Assembly (NCBI RefSeq): GCF_000306945.1
Contig: NC_018518.1
Location: forward strand, 3,162,001-3,226,000
Direction of reading: 5' to 3'
Source: Bordetella pertussis 18323
GTDB taxonomy: Bacteria; Pseudomonadota; Gammaproteobacteria; Burkholderiales; Burkholderiaceae_B
DNA length: 64,000 nt
Shown in pieces: positions 30,198 through 37,834 of this stretch. Position 1 is the first letter of the stretch. Every line of letters starts with the position of its first letter. The notes beneath the pieces were generated by a model. It did not search any database. It was not told the DNA's origin and worked only from the letters and a program-made list of their open reading frames with translations. The position numbers were made by a program, and so were the translations under genes.

Positions 30198-30228
30198 AAA
30201 AAGCCGCCAGCTATGCTGGCGGCTTTTT
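30198..30228 (-). terminator. Attenuator terminator in the aroG leader
   Basis: A perfect 9-bp stem GCCGCCAGC (30203-30211) / GCTGGCGGC (30215-30223) with loop TAT. Read on the minus strand it is followed by TTTTTTC. It lies between the leader-peptide stop and the aroG GTG. A copy of its 3' arm, GCTGGCGG, occurs in the leader-peptide coding region at 30272-30279 (minus strand) and could pair with the 5' arm as an antiterminator. Confidence 0.8.
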
Positions 30229-30248
30229 CGGGGATTCTTTACCAAACT

Positions 30249-30329
30249 TCAGTTAACACGCGTCCCTTCCTCCGCCAGCGGCTTCAGAAACCAAAAATAA
30301 AAGTAAAAAGCGGGGGACGCAAATTTCAT
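30249..30329 (-). CDS. aroG leader peptide (26 aa, aromatic-rich)
   Basis: Minus-strand ATG at 30329, TGA at 30249-30251. The peptide is MKFASPAFYFYFWF followed by LKPLAEEGTRVN: four Phe, two Tyr and one Trp within residues 8-14 (FYFYFWF), plus Phe at residue 3. This is the hallmark of a ribosome-mediated attenuation leader, like the pheA/pheST leaders of enterobacteria. It precedes an intrinsic terminator and the first gene of aromatic biosynthesis. No ribosome site is seen, and the nearest promoter candidate would start transcription at or near the ATG, so it may be leaderless. Too short for ordinary gene finders. Confidence 0.8.
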   Translation of the reverse strand: MKFASPAFYFYFWFLKPLAEEGTRVN

Positions 30330-30337
30330 AGCGGTAG

Positions 30338-30366
30338 ACTCTAGCACAAAAAAAACCGCGCGTCAC
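30338..30366 (-). promoter_or_regulatory. Candidate aroG leader promoter
   Basis: Minus strand: -35 GTGACG (30361-30366), 17-base spacer containing eight T residues, -10 TAGAGT (30338-30343), eight bases before the leader-peptide ATG. Each hexamer matches consensus at 4 of 6 positions. It overlaps the proposed terminator of tldD. Confidence 0.5.
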
Positions 30367-30407
30367 CACGCGATTTTTCCAGGCCAGGGACGGCGATACG
30401 TCCCTGG
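30346..30407 (-). terminator. tldD downstream hairpins / terminator
   Basis: Just after tldD on the minus strand: a 9-bp stem CCAGGGACG / CGTCCCTGG (30384-30407), then a shorter CGCGT-GGTG-ACGCG stem followed by CGG and eight T residues. The second one has the form of an intrinsic terminator. Confidence 0.5.
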
Positions 30408-30413
30408 CGTCCT

Positions 30414-31874
30414 TCAGGCGGTACCGCCCACGGTCAGGCCTTCCATGCGCAGGGTCGGCATGCCGACCCCTACCGGCACGCTCTGGCCGTCCTTGCCACA
30501 GGTGCCGACACCCGAATCCAGGCGCATGTCGTTGCCGATCAGGCTGACCCGATTCATGGCGTCCGGCCCATTGCCGATCAGGGTGGCGCCCTTGACCGGG
30601 TAGGTGACCTTGCCGTTTTCGATCATGTAGGCCTCGGAAGCCGAGAACACGAACTTGCCGTTGGTAATGTCGACCTGGCCGCCGCCGAAGTTCACGGCAT
30701 ACAGGCCGCGCTTGACCGAAGCGATGATTTCCTCGGGCGGCGTGGCGCCGCCCAGCATGTAGGTATTGGTCATGCGCGGCATCGGCAGGTGCGCGAACGA
30801 TTCGCGCCGGCCGTTGCCCGTTGCGGCGGTCTTCATCAGCCGGGCATTGAGCGTGTCCTGCATGTACCCGCGCAGGATGCCATCTTCGATCAGTACGTTG
30901 CGCTGGGTGGCGTTGCCTTCGTCGTCGATGTTCAGCGACCCGCGCCGGTCGGGCAAGGTGCCGTCGTCGATCACGGTCACGCCGGGCGAGGCCACGCGCT
31001 CGCCGATGCGGTCGGAAAACACGCTGGAGCCCTTGCGGTTGAAATCGCCCTCCAGGCCGTGGCCGACCGCCTCGTGCAACAGGATGCCGGGCCAGCCCGA
31101 ACCGAGCACCACGGTCATTTCGCCCGCCGGCGCCGGACGCGCCTCCAGGTTGGCCAAGGCCTCGTGCACCGCGCGCTCGACGTAGTCGCGCAGGATATCG
31201 TCGGTGAAATAGGCCAGCCCCGTGCGGCCGCCGCCGCCCGCATGCCCCATTTCGCGACGGCCGTTGCGCTCGGCGATCACGGTCAGCGACAGGCGCACCA
31301 GCGGCCGCACGTCGGCGGCCAGGCGGCCGTCGCTGCCGGCCACCAGCACGACGTCGTATTCGGCGCCCAGCCCCGCCATCACCTGGATGACGTGCGGGTC
31401 GCGCGCGCGCGCCATGCGCTCGATGCGTTCGAGCAGCGCGACCTTGTCGGCCGCCGTCAAGGTGACCAGCGGATCGATGTCGGCATAAAGGCTGCGGCCG
31501 TCGACCGGCGGCACCTGCGCCGCCACCTTGACCTTGCCCGCTCCCTGGCGGGCAATGCCGCGCACCGTGCGCGCCGACGACAGCAGCGCGTCGGCCGATA
31601 GGCTATCGGAATAGGCAAACGCGGTTTTCTCGCCGCTGACGGCGCGCACGCCCACGCCCTGGCCGATGGAAAAGCTGCCTGTCTTGACGATGCCCTCTTC
31701 CAGACTCCAGCCTTCGCTGCGGGTGTACTGGAAATACAGATCGGCGTAATCGACCTTGTGCGTGAATATCTCGCCCAGGGCGCGCGCCAGATCCGCTTCG
31801 GTCAACCCCCAGGGGTCGAGCAGCAGATTCTTGGCGGTGGCCAGGGCGGAAATGGCGGGATCTATCAATTTCAT
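30414..31874 (-). CDS. tldD: Metalloprotease TldD
   Basis: 486 residues. The metal-binding [20 protein letters not shown] motif (HxxxH) is at about residue 265, and the C-terminal [20 protein letters not shown] and [20 protein letters not shown] segments are typical of TldD. With TldE/PmbA it forms a zinc protease that degrades unfolded peptides and processes antitoxins or modified peptides. Length is normal (481 in E. coli). It lies 10 bp after the nitrilase-family gene and is probably cotranscribed with it, a conserved betaproteobacterial arrangement. No pmbA is in the window. Confidence 0.95.
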   Translation of the reverse strand: MKLIDPAISALATAKNLLLDPWGLTEADLARALGEIFTHKVDYADLYFQYTRSEGWSLEEGIVKTGSFSIGQGVGVRAVSGEKTAFAYSDSLSADALLSSARTVRGIARQGAGKVKVAAQVPPVDGRSLYADIDPLVTLTAADKVALLERIERMARARDPHVIQVMAGLGAEYDVVLVAGSDGRLAADVRPLVRLSLTVIAERNGRREMGHAGGGGRTGLAYFTDDILRDYVERAVHEALANLEARPAPAGEMTVVLGSGWPGILLHEAVGHGLEGDFNRKGSSVFSDRIGERVASPGVTVIDDGTLPDRRGSLNIDDEGNATQRNVLIEDGILRGYMQDTLNARLMKTAATGNGRRESFAHLPMPRMTNTYMLGGATPPEEIIASVKRGLYAVNFGGGQVDITNGKFVFSASEAYMIENGKVTYPVKGATLIGNGPDAMNRVSLIGNDMRLDSGVGTCGKDGQSVPVGVGMPTLRMEGLTVGGTA

Positions 31875-31884
31875 GGAATTCCGT

Positions 31885-32715
31885 CTATAGAACGCGATGA
31901 CGCAGGGCAGGCAGGCTGGCGCGTACCTCAGCCAGGCGCGCAGCCTCTATGGTACCGCCGATGACGCCCGGCCCCTCGGGTAAAACGTCCAGCACCTGCC
32001 CCCAGGGGTCGACCAGCATGGAATGGCCCCAGGTGCGCCGTCCGGTCGAATGCCGCCCGCCTTGCGCCGGCGCCAGCACATAACACTGGTTTTCGATGGC
32101 GCGGGCACGCAGCAGGAGCTCCCAGTGAGCCTGGCCCGTGGTGTAGGTGAAGGCGGCCGGCACCAGGATCAGGTCGACCGTACCCATGGCACGGTACAGC
32201 TCGGGAAAGCGCAGGTCGTAGCACACCGACAGTCCGACCCGCCCGCACGGGCCATCGAATACCTGCACCGCTTTGCCGGGCCGGATGGCAATTGCCTCGT
32301 CGTACGATTCGGCGCCGCGCTGGAAATTGAATAAATGGATTTTGTCGTAGCGCGCCGCCGGCTGGCCGCCGGGTCCGTATACAAAAGTTGTATTGAATAC
32401 GCGCTGCGGGTCCGGGCTGGTTAATGGCAAGGTGCCGCCCACCACCCATATTCCATATTGGGATGAAATATTTGAAAGAAAGCTCTGAATTTTGCCATAA
32501 CCACTCTCTTCCTTGATAGCAAGTTTGTCGGTATCGGTATGCCCCATAAAACAGAAATATTCGGGCAACGCAACCAGCCGCGCGCCGTCCTGCGCAGCTT
32601 TCCCAATCAATTCAGCAGCTTGCGCCAGGTTTTCATCAACGTCAGGGCCGGAGACCATCTGTATGGCCGCCACGCGGCAGGACGGGGTTGTGTCGGTTCG
32701 AGGGTCGCCTGTCAT
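31885..32715 (-). CDS. Carbon-nitrogen hydrolase, Nit1/omega-amidase-like
   Basis: 276 residues from the ATG at 32715 ([20 protein letters not shown]); an upstream in-frame start at 32760 lacks support. The nitrilase triad is visible: Glu in [12 protein letters not shown], Lys in [10 protein letters not shown] and Cys in [16 protein letters not shown]. Members of this Nit branch hydrolyse amides such as deaminated glutathione or alpha-ketoglutaramate (family knowledge). It is first of a two-gene unit with tldD. The promoter region faces the divergent H-NS-like gene across a 124-bp AT-rich spacer. Confidence 0.9.
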   Translation of the reverse strand: MTGDPRTDTTPSCRVAAIQMVSGPDVDENLAQAAELIGKAAQDGARLVALPEYFCFMGHTDTDKLAIKEESGYGKIQSFLSNISSQYGIWVVGGTLPLTSPDPQRVFNTTFVYGPGGQPAARYDKIHLFNFQRGAESYDEAIAIRPGKAVQVFDGPCGRVGLSVCYDLRFPELYRAMGTVDLILVPAAFTYTTGQAHWELLLRARAIENQCYVLAPAQGGRHSTGRRTWGHSMLVDPWGQVLDVLPEGPGVIGGTIEAARLAEVRASLPALRHRVL

Positions 32716-32839
32716 ATGAAACAAAAATTTCCTGAGTTGGAAGCACACCGTGCCGGGCAATTTCTGTATTATTGGAAAACAACAATCATATATACCCTTC
32801 AGCCGGCGACCGAGTCATTTGAAATAGTTAGGAATAACC
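32716..32839. promoter_or_regulatory. Divergent promoter region, nit-tldD / H-NS-like gene
   Basis: 124 bp, strikingly AT-rich for this genome (CAATTTCTGTATTATTGG, CAACAATCATATATACCC). TATTAT and TATATA hexamers are available as -10 elements in both directions. TAGGAATAACC just before 32840 may act as the ribosome site. Curved AT-rich DNA is a typical H-NS target, so autoregulation is plausible. Confidence 0.5.
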
Positions 32840-33211
32840 ATGCCCCGTGAAAACTATGCTGTACTGCAGGCCAAGATAGAGAAAGAAATCACCAAACTCA
32901 AGCACAAGGCGGAAGCCCTGCATACACGGCGCCGCAAGCCCGTGATCGCGTCGATCGTCAAGTCGATGCGTGAATACAATATCACTCCCGAGGAAATCGC
33001 CGCCGCCTTCGGTTCGGCCAAATCGGTGCGCGCCCCCAGCGCTCCGGTACGCCGCAAGGCTGGCGCGCCGGTCGCCAAGCGCGCGGTAGCGCCCAAGTAC
33101 CGCCACCCGCAAACGGGCGAAACCTGGAGCGGCCGCGGCAAGGCGCCGCGCTGGCTGGCTGCCGAAGAAGCCGCCGGCGCCAAGCGTGACAGTTTCCTCA
33201 TCCGCGACTGA
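32840..33211 (+). CDS. H-NS-family nucleoid protein (BpH3-like)
   Basis: 123 residues. An N-terminal coiled-coil (about residues 5-50, AKIEKEITKLKHKAEALHTR) for oligomerisation, a basic Ala/Pro/Lys linker (about 60-85), and the C-terminal DNA-binding domain YRHPQTGETWSGRGKAPRWL, close to the consensus of H-NS-type domains in Bordetella (BpH3). It would bind AT-rich DNA and silence it. Single gene followed by a strong terminator. The family assignment is firm; which of the several Bordetella paralogues this is cannot be told. Confidence 0.92.
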   Translation: MPRENYAVLQAKIEKEITKLKHKAEALHTRRRKPVIASIVKSMREYNITPEEIAAAFGSAKSVRAPSAPVRRKAGAPVAKRAVAPKYRHPQTGETWSGRGKAPRWLAAEEAAGAKRDSFLIRD

Positions 33212-33234
33212 ACCACCCGTTCGTCCCGGAATGC

Positions 33235-33262
33235 CGGCGCGCCTCAAGGCGCGCCGTTTTTA
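33235..33262 (+). terminator. Rho-independent terminator of the H-NS-like gene
   Basis: GGCGCGCC - TCAA - GGCGCGCC perfect 8-bp stem followed by GTTTTTATT. Confidence 0.9.
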
Positions 33263-33314
33263 TTGCGCCACCGCCATCGCCACGGCGATGCGCCGCGACA
33301 GCGCATTCGCTAGC
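33260..33314 (-). pseudogene. Possible C-terminal gene remnant next to IS481 copy 2
   Basis: On the minus strand the sequence abutting the IS reads LANALSRRIAVAMAVAQ then TAA. It does not resemble the missing C-terminus of the quinone-oxidoreductase gene on the other side of the IS, so it is at best the tail of an unrelated gene. Too short for assignment and could be chance. Confidence 0.3.
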
Positions 33315-34260
33315 TGTGAACTGTCAATAGGTTGTATTCGTCCAGGTTGAGTCTGGAGATGGGTACAGCGCGCCCGATGCCTTGGTGGGGTCGATGCCAG
33401 TTGTAGTGGTGTAGCCAGGATTTCATGGCATCGGCTCGGTGTTGGGAGTTCTGGTAGGTGTGAGCGTAAGCCCACTCACGCAAGGCCGACTGGATGAAGC
33501 GTTCGGCCTTGCCATTGGTCTGTGGGCGGTAAGGTCGGGTAAAGCGGTGCTTGATGCCCAGCTCATGGCACAGCGCGGCGAAGGCGCGGCTGCGAAAGGC
33601 CGAGCCATTGTCGGTGAGCAAGCGCTGGATGGTCACGCCCAGGCGCTGGTAGTAGGCCACTGCGTCCTTGAGGAACTGGACGGCGCTGGGGAAGCGCTCG
33701 TCGGGGTGGATGTCGGTGAAGGCCACGCGGGCGTGGTCATCGATGGCCACGAAGACGAAGTCCCAGCCGGCCCCCTCAACGGTATCGCGTCGGTTGCCCG
33801 TGACCCGGTGGCCAGGGCGCTGGATACGTCCCAGCTTCTTGATGTCGATGTGCAGCAGATCGCCGGGGGCCTGATGCTCGTAGCGCACCACCGGCTCGGC
33901 CGGCTCCAGGTCGGCCAGGTGCGACAGACCGGCGCGGGCCAGGACGCGGCTGACGGTGCTGGCTGACACGCCCAGCGCCTGGGCGATGCGCGCTTGGGTC
34001 AGCCGCTTGCGGCGCAGCTCCACGATAGCCAGCGCCTTGGCCGGCGCAATCGCTCGGGGCGAGACCGTCGGGCGCGAGGACGCATCGGCCAAGCCCGCCT
34101 GGCCCTGAGCCAGGAAGCGGCCCAGCCATTTGCGCACAGTCGGCGCGGTGACCCCATAGGCGCGGGCCGCTTCAGGCACACAAACTTGATGGGCGATCAA
34201 TTGCTGGACCATTTCGAGTCGACGTAGGAAGGTCAATCGGGCATGCTTATGGGTGTTCAT
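33310..34260 (-). CDS. IS481 transposase (copy 2)
   Basis: 316 residues, identical to copy 1 except for the final residue (ends LLTVHS). The helix-turn-helix and DDE residues are intact. The stop TAG again comes from the flanking CTAG. Confidence 0.97.
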   Translation of the reverse strand: MNTHKHARLTFLRRLEMVQQLIAHQVCVPEAARAYGVTAPTVRKWLGRFLAQGQAGLADASSRPTVSPRAIAPAKALAIVELRRKRLTQARIAQALGVSASTVSRVLARAGLSHLADLEPAEPVVRYEHQAPGDLLHIDIKKLGRIQRPGHRVTGNRRDTVEGAGWDFVFVAIDDHARVAFTDIHPDERFPSAVQFLKDAVAYYQRLGVTIQRLLTDNGSAFRSRAFAALCHELGIKHRFTRPYRPQTNGKAERFIQSALREWAYAHTYQNSQHRADAMKSWLHHYNWHRPHQGIGRAVPISRLNLDEYNLLTVHS

Positions 34261-34357
34261 CCGGCCGGGCTCCTTGAGTGAACTGGGGGGTTGGCGATTT
34301 CCAGTTTCTCAAATCCGGTTCGGATGAACCATGCATACAACCTATTGAATCTTCACA
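33315..34357 (-). mobile_element. IS481: IS481 copy 2, at a rearrangement junction (no target duplication)
   Basis: 1,043-bp element with the same ends as copy 1. Left flank is GCTAGC (33309-33314), right flank is TGTAGC (34358-34363): not a duplication, and the right side even lacks CTAG. The two flanks belong to different genes. This fits homologous recombination between two IS481 copies (inversion or deletion) rather than a fresh insertion. Confidence 0.96.
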
Positions 34358-34751
34358 TGTAGCCGGCCGTGCCGATGGCCATGGCGCGGCGCGCGTCCAT
34401 GCCGCCGGGCATGGGAACGAGCCAGTCGGCCTTGACGCGCGCCTTGCGCGCCAGGCCGCCCCAGTGGGTTTCGCCCAGCCCCCAGCCGTTGAGCAGCACG
34501 GCGTCGCCCGCGCGGTAGCGCGGGTCATGGCTTTCGAGCACGGTGCCGGCGAAATCGATGCCGGGCACCATGGGGAATTGCCGCACGATGGGAATCCGGC
34601 CGGTGATGGCCAGCGCATCCTTGTAGTTGACGGTGGACCAGGCGATGTCGACCAGCACGTCGCCATCGGGCAACTGCGCCTCGTCGAGCCGGGCGCGTTG
34701 CGCCACGATGGCGCGGTCGTCGTTCTGGGTAAGCAGCAGGGCGTCGAACAT
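34353..34751 (-). pseudogene. Acrylyl-CoA reductase / quinone oxidoreductase (AcuI/YhdH-like), truncated by IS481
   Basis: Begins [20 protein letters not shown] at the ATG at 34751 and keeps about 131 residues of the N-terminal GroES-like domain: [58 protein letters not shown] and AMAIGTAGY, where the IS begins. About 200 residues, including the NADPH-binding Rossmann domain, are gone, and no matching C-terminus is found on the far side of the IS. The ORF ends on a stop inside the IS. Non-functional. It follows the second Bug gene on the same strand. Confidence 0.88.
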
Positions 34752-34884
34752 GGAAGCCTCCTCGAAGCGGGCCAGGCAGGGCATGGCCCGGGGGCCTGGC
34801 CGAGGCCGGTCTCGCGCTTCGTCCAGGAACGCCTCCAGTTTACGCAGCCGGGCGGCGCGCGCGCCACGGAGGGCGCGCGCCCCG

Positions 34885-35865
34885 TCAATCCAGCTTGACG
34901 CCGGCATCGCGCACGATGCCGCCCCAGCGGTTGTAGTCGTCGCGCAATATGGTCTGCAGCGCATCCGGGGTGCTAGTCAGCGTCTCGACCCGCTGGGCCC
35001 GCACCTGGGCCTGCAAGGCGGGAGACCCGAGCGCCTTGTTGAGCGCCGCATTCAGCTTGTCGCGCACGTCGGCCGGCACGCCCTGGGGCGCGATGATGGC
35101 CCACCAGAGGTCTTCGCCCGATTTGGCGTAGCCGGCCACGCCCGCTTCGTTCATGGTGGGCACATCGGGCAGGAAGGGACTGCGCTCGGCGCTGGTCACG
35201 GCCAGCGCGCGCAAGGCGCCCGATTCGATCAGCGGCATCGAGGTGTTGAGGGTGTCGAACATGAACGCCACGTTGCCCGCGACCACGTCGGCCAGCGCCG
35301 GGCCGCTGCCCCGGTACGGCACGTGCAGGAAGCTGGTGTGGGTGAGCTGCTTGAGCAGCTCGCCGGACAGGTGGTTGGTCGAGCCGTTGCCGGCCGAGGC
35401 GAAGGTGATGCTGTCGAGCTTCTTGCGGTCCAGTTCGATCAGCTCCTGGACATTGCGGGCCGGGATCTTGCTGTTGACCACCAGCACGTTGACGAAGCGG
35501 CCCGCCAGCCCGATCGGCGTGAAGTCCTTGAGCGGACTGTAGGGAAGGTCGGGATAGATATGCGGGTTGATGGCCATGTTGCCGACGCTGGACATGCCGA
35601 TGGTGTAGCCGTCGGGCGCGGCGCGGGCGATGGCGGCGATGCCGACACCGCCGCCCGCGCCGGAGCGGTTGGACACCACCACGGGAACGCCCAGCTCCTT
35701 GCTGAGCTGCCCGGCGATGGGCCGCGAGAAGGTGTCCATGGAACCACCGGCCGGAAACGGCACGATGAACGTAACCGGGCCGGCCGGCCAGTTGCCGGCG
35801 CCGGCGGGCGCCGCGGCGCCCAGCGCGCAGCAGCCGGCCAGCAGCAAGCGTGCAAGTCTCGACAT
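34885..35865 (-). CDS. Bug-family solute-binding protein
   Basis: 326 residues. The N-terminus [20 protein letters not shown] has a lipobox-like LAGC, so it may be a lipoprotein rather than a soluble periplasmic protein. Bug signatures: [55 protein letters not shown] and [20 protein letters not shown]. It is the last intact gene of the catabolic cluster read from 40400, 53 bp after the CMD gene. Ligand unknown, plausibly the carboxylate substrate of the acyl-CoA ligase in the cluster. Confidence 0.92.
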   Translation of the reverse strand: MSRLARLLLAGCCALGAAAPAGAGNWPAGPVTFIVPFPAGGSMDTFSRPIAGQLSKELGVPVVVSNRSGAGGGVGIAAIARAAPDGYTIGMSSVGNMAINPHIYPDLPYSPLKDFTPIGLAGRFVNVLVVNSKIPARNVQELIELDRKKLDSITFASAGNGSTNHLSGELLKQLTHTSFLHVPYRGSGPALADVVAGNVAFMFDTLNTSMPLIESGALRALAVTSAERSPFLPDVPTMNEAGVAGYAKSGEDLWWAIIAPQGVPADVRDKLNAALNKALGSPALQAQVRAQRVETLTSTPDALQTILRDDYNRWGGIVRDAGVKLD

Positions 35866-35918
35866 TCCCTATTCCCCTTGTATGGTTTTGTACCGGGTGC
35901 GCCGCGACGGCGCTGCGG

Positions 35919-36254
35919 TTATTGGGCGGCGTCCACGGCGTCCATGACGCGGGCCGAGTAGACCAGCGCGGCGCCGGCGTTCAGCGCCACGGCCACGCCC
36001 AGCGCCTCGGCGATCTCGCCCTTGGTGGCGCCGTTGTCGGTTGCCGCCTTGGCGTGCACCGCGATGCAGCCGTCGCAGCGGGTGGTGACGGCCACCGCCA
36101 GCGCGATCAGTTCGCGCGTCTTGGCGTCCAGCTGATTGGTCTGCTTGCCGGCCGCCGAAAGCTGTTGATAGCCCTTGACGGTTTCCGGGCTGGCCTTGGC
36201 GATTTCGCCGATGCGCGTCATCAGTTCCGAGCGGTATTGGTTCCAGTCCAGCAT
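35919..36254 (-). CDS. Carboxymuconolactone decarboxylase / AhpD-like protein
   Basis: 111 residues (MLDWNQYRSELMTRIGEIAK). The CMD fold with the redox-type motif TRCDGCIAVHAKAA (CxxC then His) is seen at about residues 60-73. Such proteins act either as decarboxylases in aromatic breakdown or as thiol peroxidase partners; the CxxCxxxH form favours AhpD-like disulfide chemistry (family knowledge). Encoded between an enoyl-CoA hydratase and a Bug receptor in a CoA-dependent catabolic cluster, so a dedicated role there is inferred. Confidence 0.85.
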   Translation of the reverse strand: MLDWNQYRSELMTRIGEIAKASPETVKGYQQLSAAGKQTNQLDAKTRELIALAVAVTTRCDGCIAVHAKAATDNGATKGEIAEALGVAVALNAGAALVYSARVMDAVDAAQ

Positions 36255-36298
36255 GATTGATCCTTTATGGGTGAGTGAATGATTGAAAGGTGCCGCCG

Positions 36299-37063
36299 TT
36301 ACCGGGCGTAGCGGTCGCGCACGGCGACGGCGTCCCGGGTCTGGCCGCACAGCATGGCCTGGTCCACGTCCATGTGGCTGCCCAGGTGGTTCAGCGCGTT
36401 GGCATACGCGTTGATGCTTTGCTTGGACATGCGCACCGCGAGCTCGGGCATCTTGCCGATGCGCGCGGCGAGGTCCTGGGCATGGGCGCAGGCCGCGCCG
36501 TCGGCCACGACGAAATCTGCCACGCCCCATTCGAGCGCGGTGTCGGCCGACATCTTTTCGCCCAGCAGCACGATCTGTTTCGCGCGCGCCGGACCGACCA
36601 GGTTCACCAGGCGGGGAATGGTCTGCCATCCCAACGGGATGCCGATCTGCACTTCGGGCACGAACAGGAAGGCCGACTTGCCCATGGCGCGCCAGTCGCA
36701 GGCGAGCGTGAGCGCGATGCCGCCGCCCACGTTCATGCCCTCGACGGCGGCGATGGTGATCTGCGGCAGGTCTTCCCAGGCCTTGCACAGCCGGGTGCCG
36801 CGCAAGGCGATGGCGCGCCGCTCGAGCTGGGTCTTGTCGTCCAGGCTCCAGCGCATGGCATCGCCCAGGTCGATGCCGGCCGAGAATTCGTTCTGGTTGC
36901 CGCTGAGCACGATGCACGCCACGGAGGTGTCCTGCTGCAGCTCCAGCGCGATATCGGTCAGGCGCAGCACCATCTCCTGGCTCAGCGCATTGCGCTTGCC
37001 GCCGCGGTCTATGGTGACCGTCGCCACCGCGCCCGTTTTCTCCAGCGAAATGATTTCCTTCAT
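36299..37063 (-). CDS. Enoyl-CoA hydratase / isomerase family (crotonase)
   Basis: 254 residues (MKEIISLEKTGAVATVTIDR). Crotonase motifs: NEFSAGIDLGDAMRWS (oxyanion hole 1), VEGMNVGGGIALTLACDWRA (oxyanion hole 2 region) and FVPEVQIGIPLGWQTIPRLV. Residues at the two glutamate positions of true hydratases are not the classic ones (for example EVQIGIP), so isomerase, hydrolase or C-C lyase activity is possible. It probably acts on the CoA ester made by the acyl-CoA ligase two genes upstream. Confidence 0.88.
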   Translation of the reverse strand: MKEIISLEKTGAVATVTIDRGGKRNALSQEMVLRLTDIALELQQDTSVACIVLSGNQNEFSAGIDLGDAMRWSLDDKTQLERRAIALRGTRLCKAWEDLPQITIAAVEGMNVGGGIALTLACDWRAMGKSAFLFVPEVQIGIPLGWQTIPRLVNLVGPARAKQIVLLGEKMSADTALEWGVADFVVADGAACAHAQDLAARIGKMPELAVRMSKQSINAYANALNHLGSHMDVDQAMLCGQTRDAVAVRDRYAR

Positions 37064-37086
37064 AGCGGTGTTCCCCTTGTGAGTCG

Positions 37087-37827
37087 CTAACTGTTCAGCA
37101 GTTCGGCGGCGGCCAGGTCGGCGGCCGAGTGCAGGACTGCGACGATTTCCTGCAGGTCATGCGATTTGAGGCGGGCGGCGGGGCCGACCACGCCGATGCT
37201 GTAGAGGCCGCGCGCCGGGCCGCTCATCACCGGGCAGGCGACGCTCAGCACCCCTTCGTCGATCTCGCCGTCGCAGATGGCAAAGCCCTGCCGGTGCACC
37301 TGGTCGAGCTCCTGCATCAAGGTGTCCACCCGCAGCCCCGGGGTACTGCTGGCCAGCGGTTCGAGCAGCGCCTGGATGCGGGCCGGATCCAGGTAGGCCA
37401 GGATGGCCTTGCTCGACGAGCACTTGTCCAGCGGCCGGCCGCCCACGCCCGGGTAGATATACAGCTGGTCCTTGCGGGTGGGCGTGACCGCCTGCACCAG
37501 ATCCACCTTGTCGTTCCACAGCCGCGCGCAAAAGGCGGTTTCCTCCAGGCGTCCCACCACGAAGTTCAAGGCGGGATCGAACAGCGCCAGCTTGCTGTCC
37601 TGGGCCAGGCTGCTGCGCATCAGACCGATCAGGCCATCGCCCAGCACGAAGTTGCCGCTGGCGTCGTCCTGGTCCAGGTAATCGATCTCGCGCAGGGTGG
37701 TGGCCATGCGATGGGTCGTGCTGCGCGGCAGGCCGGTGGCGGCGGCCAGGTCGGCCAGCGACAGGCCGCCGGGACGGCCGGCGATGGCGTGCAGGATGTG
37801 GTGGTAACGGTTCAGCGGATTGGACAT
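37087..37827 (-). CDS. IclR-family transcriptional regulator
   Basis: 246 residues from the ATG at 37827 (MSNPLNRYHHILHAIAGRPG). The N-terminal winged helix (GGLSLADLAAATGLPRSTTHRM) and C-terminal effector domain (YIYPGVGGRPLDKCSSSKAI, GFAICDGEIDEGVLSVACPV) are complete. IclR proteins usually control the adjoining aromatic or acyl catabolic operon. It sits inside the minus-strand cluster, 7 bp after the acyl-CoA ligase gene, so it is cotranscribed and presumably regulates the cluster's promoter upstream of 40400. Confidence 0.92.
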   Translation of the reverse strand: MSNPLNRYHHILHAIAGRPGGLSLADLAAATGLPRSTTHRMATTLREIDYLDQDDASGNFVLGDGLIGLMRSSLAQDSKLALFDPALNFVVGRLEETAFCARLWNDKVDLVQAVTPTRKDQLYIYPGVGGRPLDKCSSSKAILAYLDPARIQALLEPLASSTPGLRVDTLMQELDQVHRQGFAICDGEIDEGVLSVACPVMSGPARGLYSIGVVGPAARLKSHDLQEIVAVLHSAADLAAAELLNS

Positions 37828-37834
37828 GGATGGT

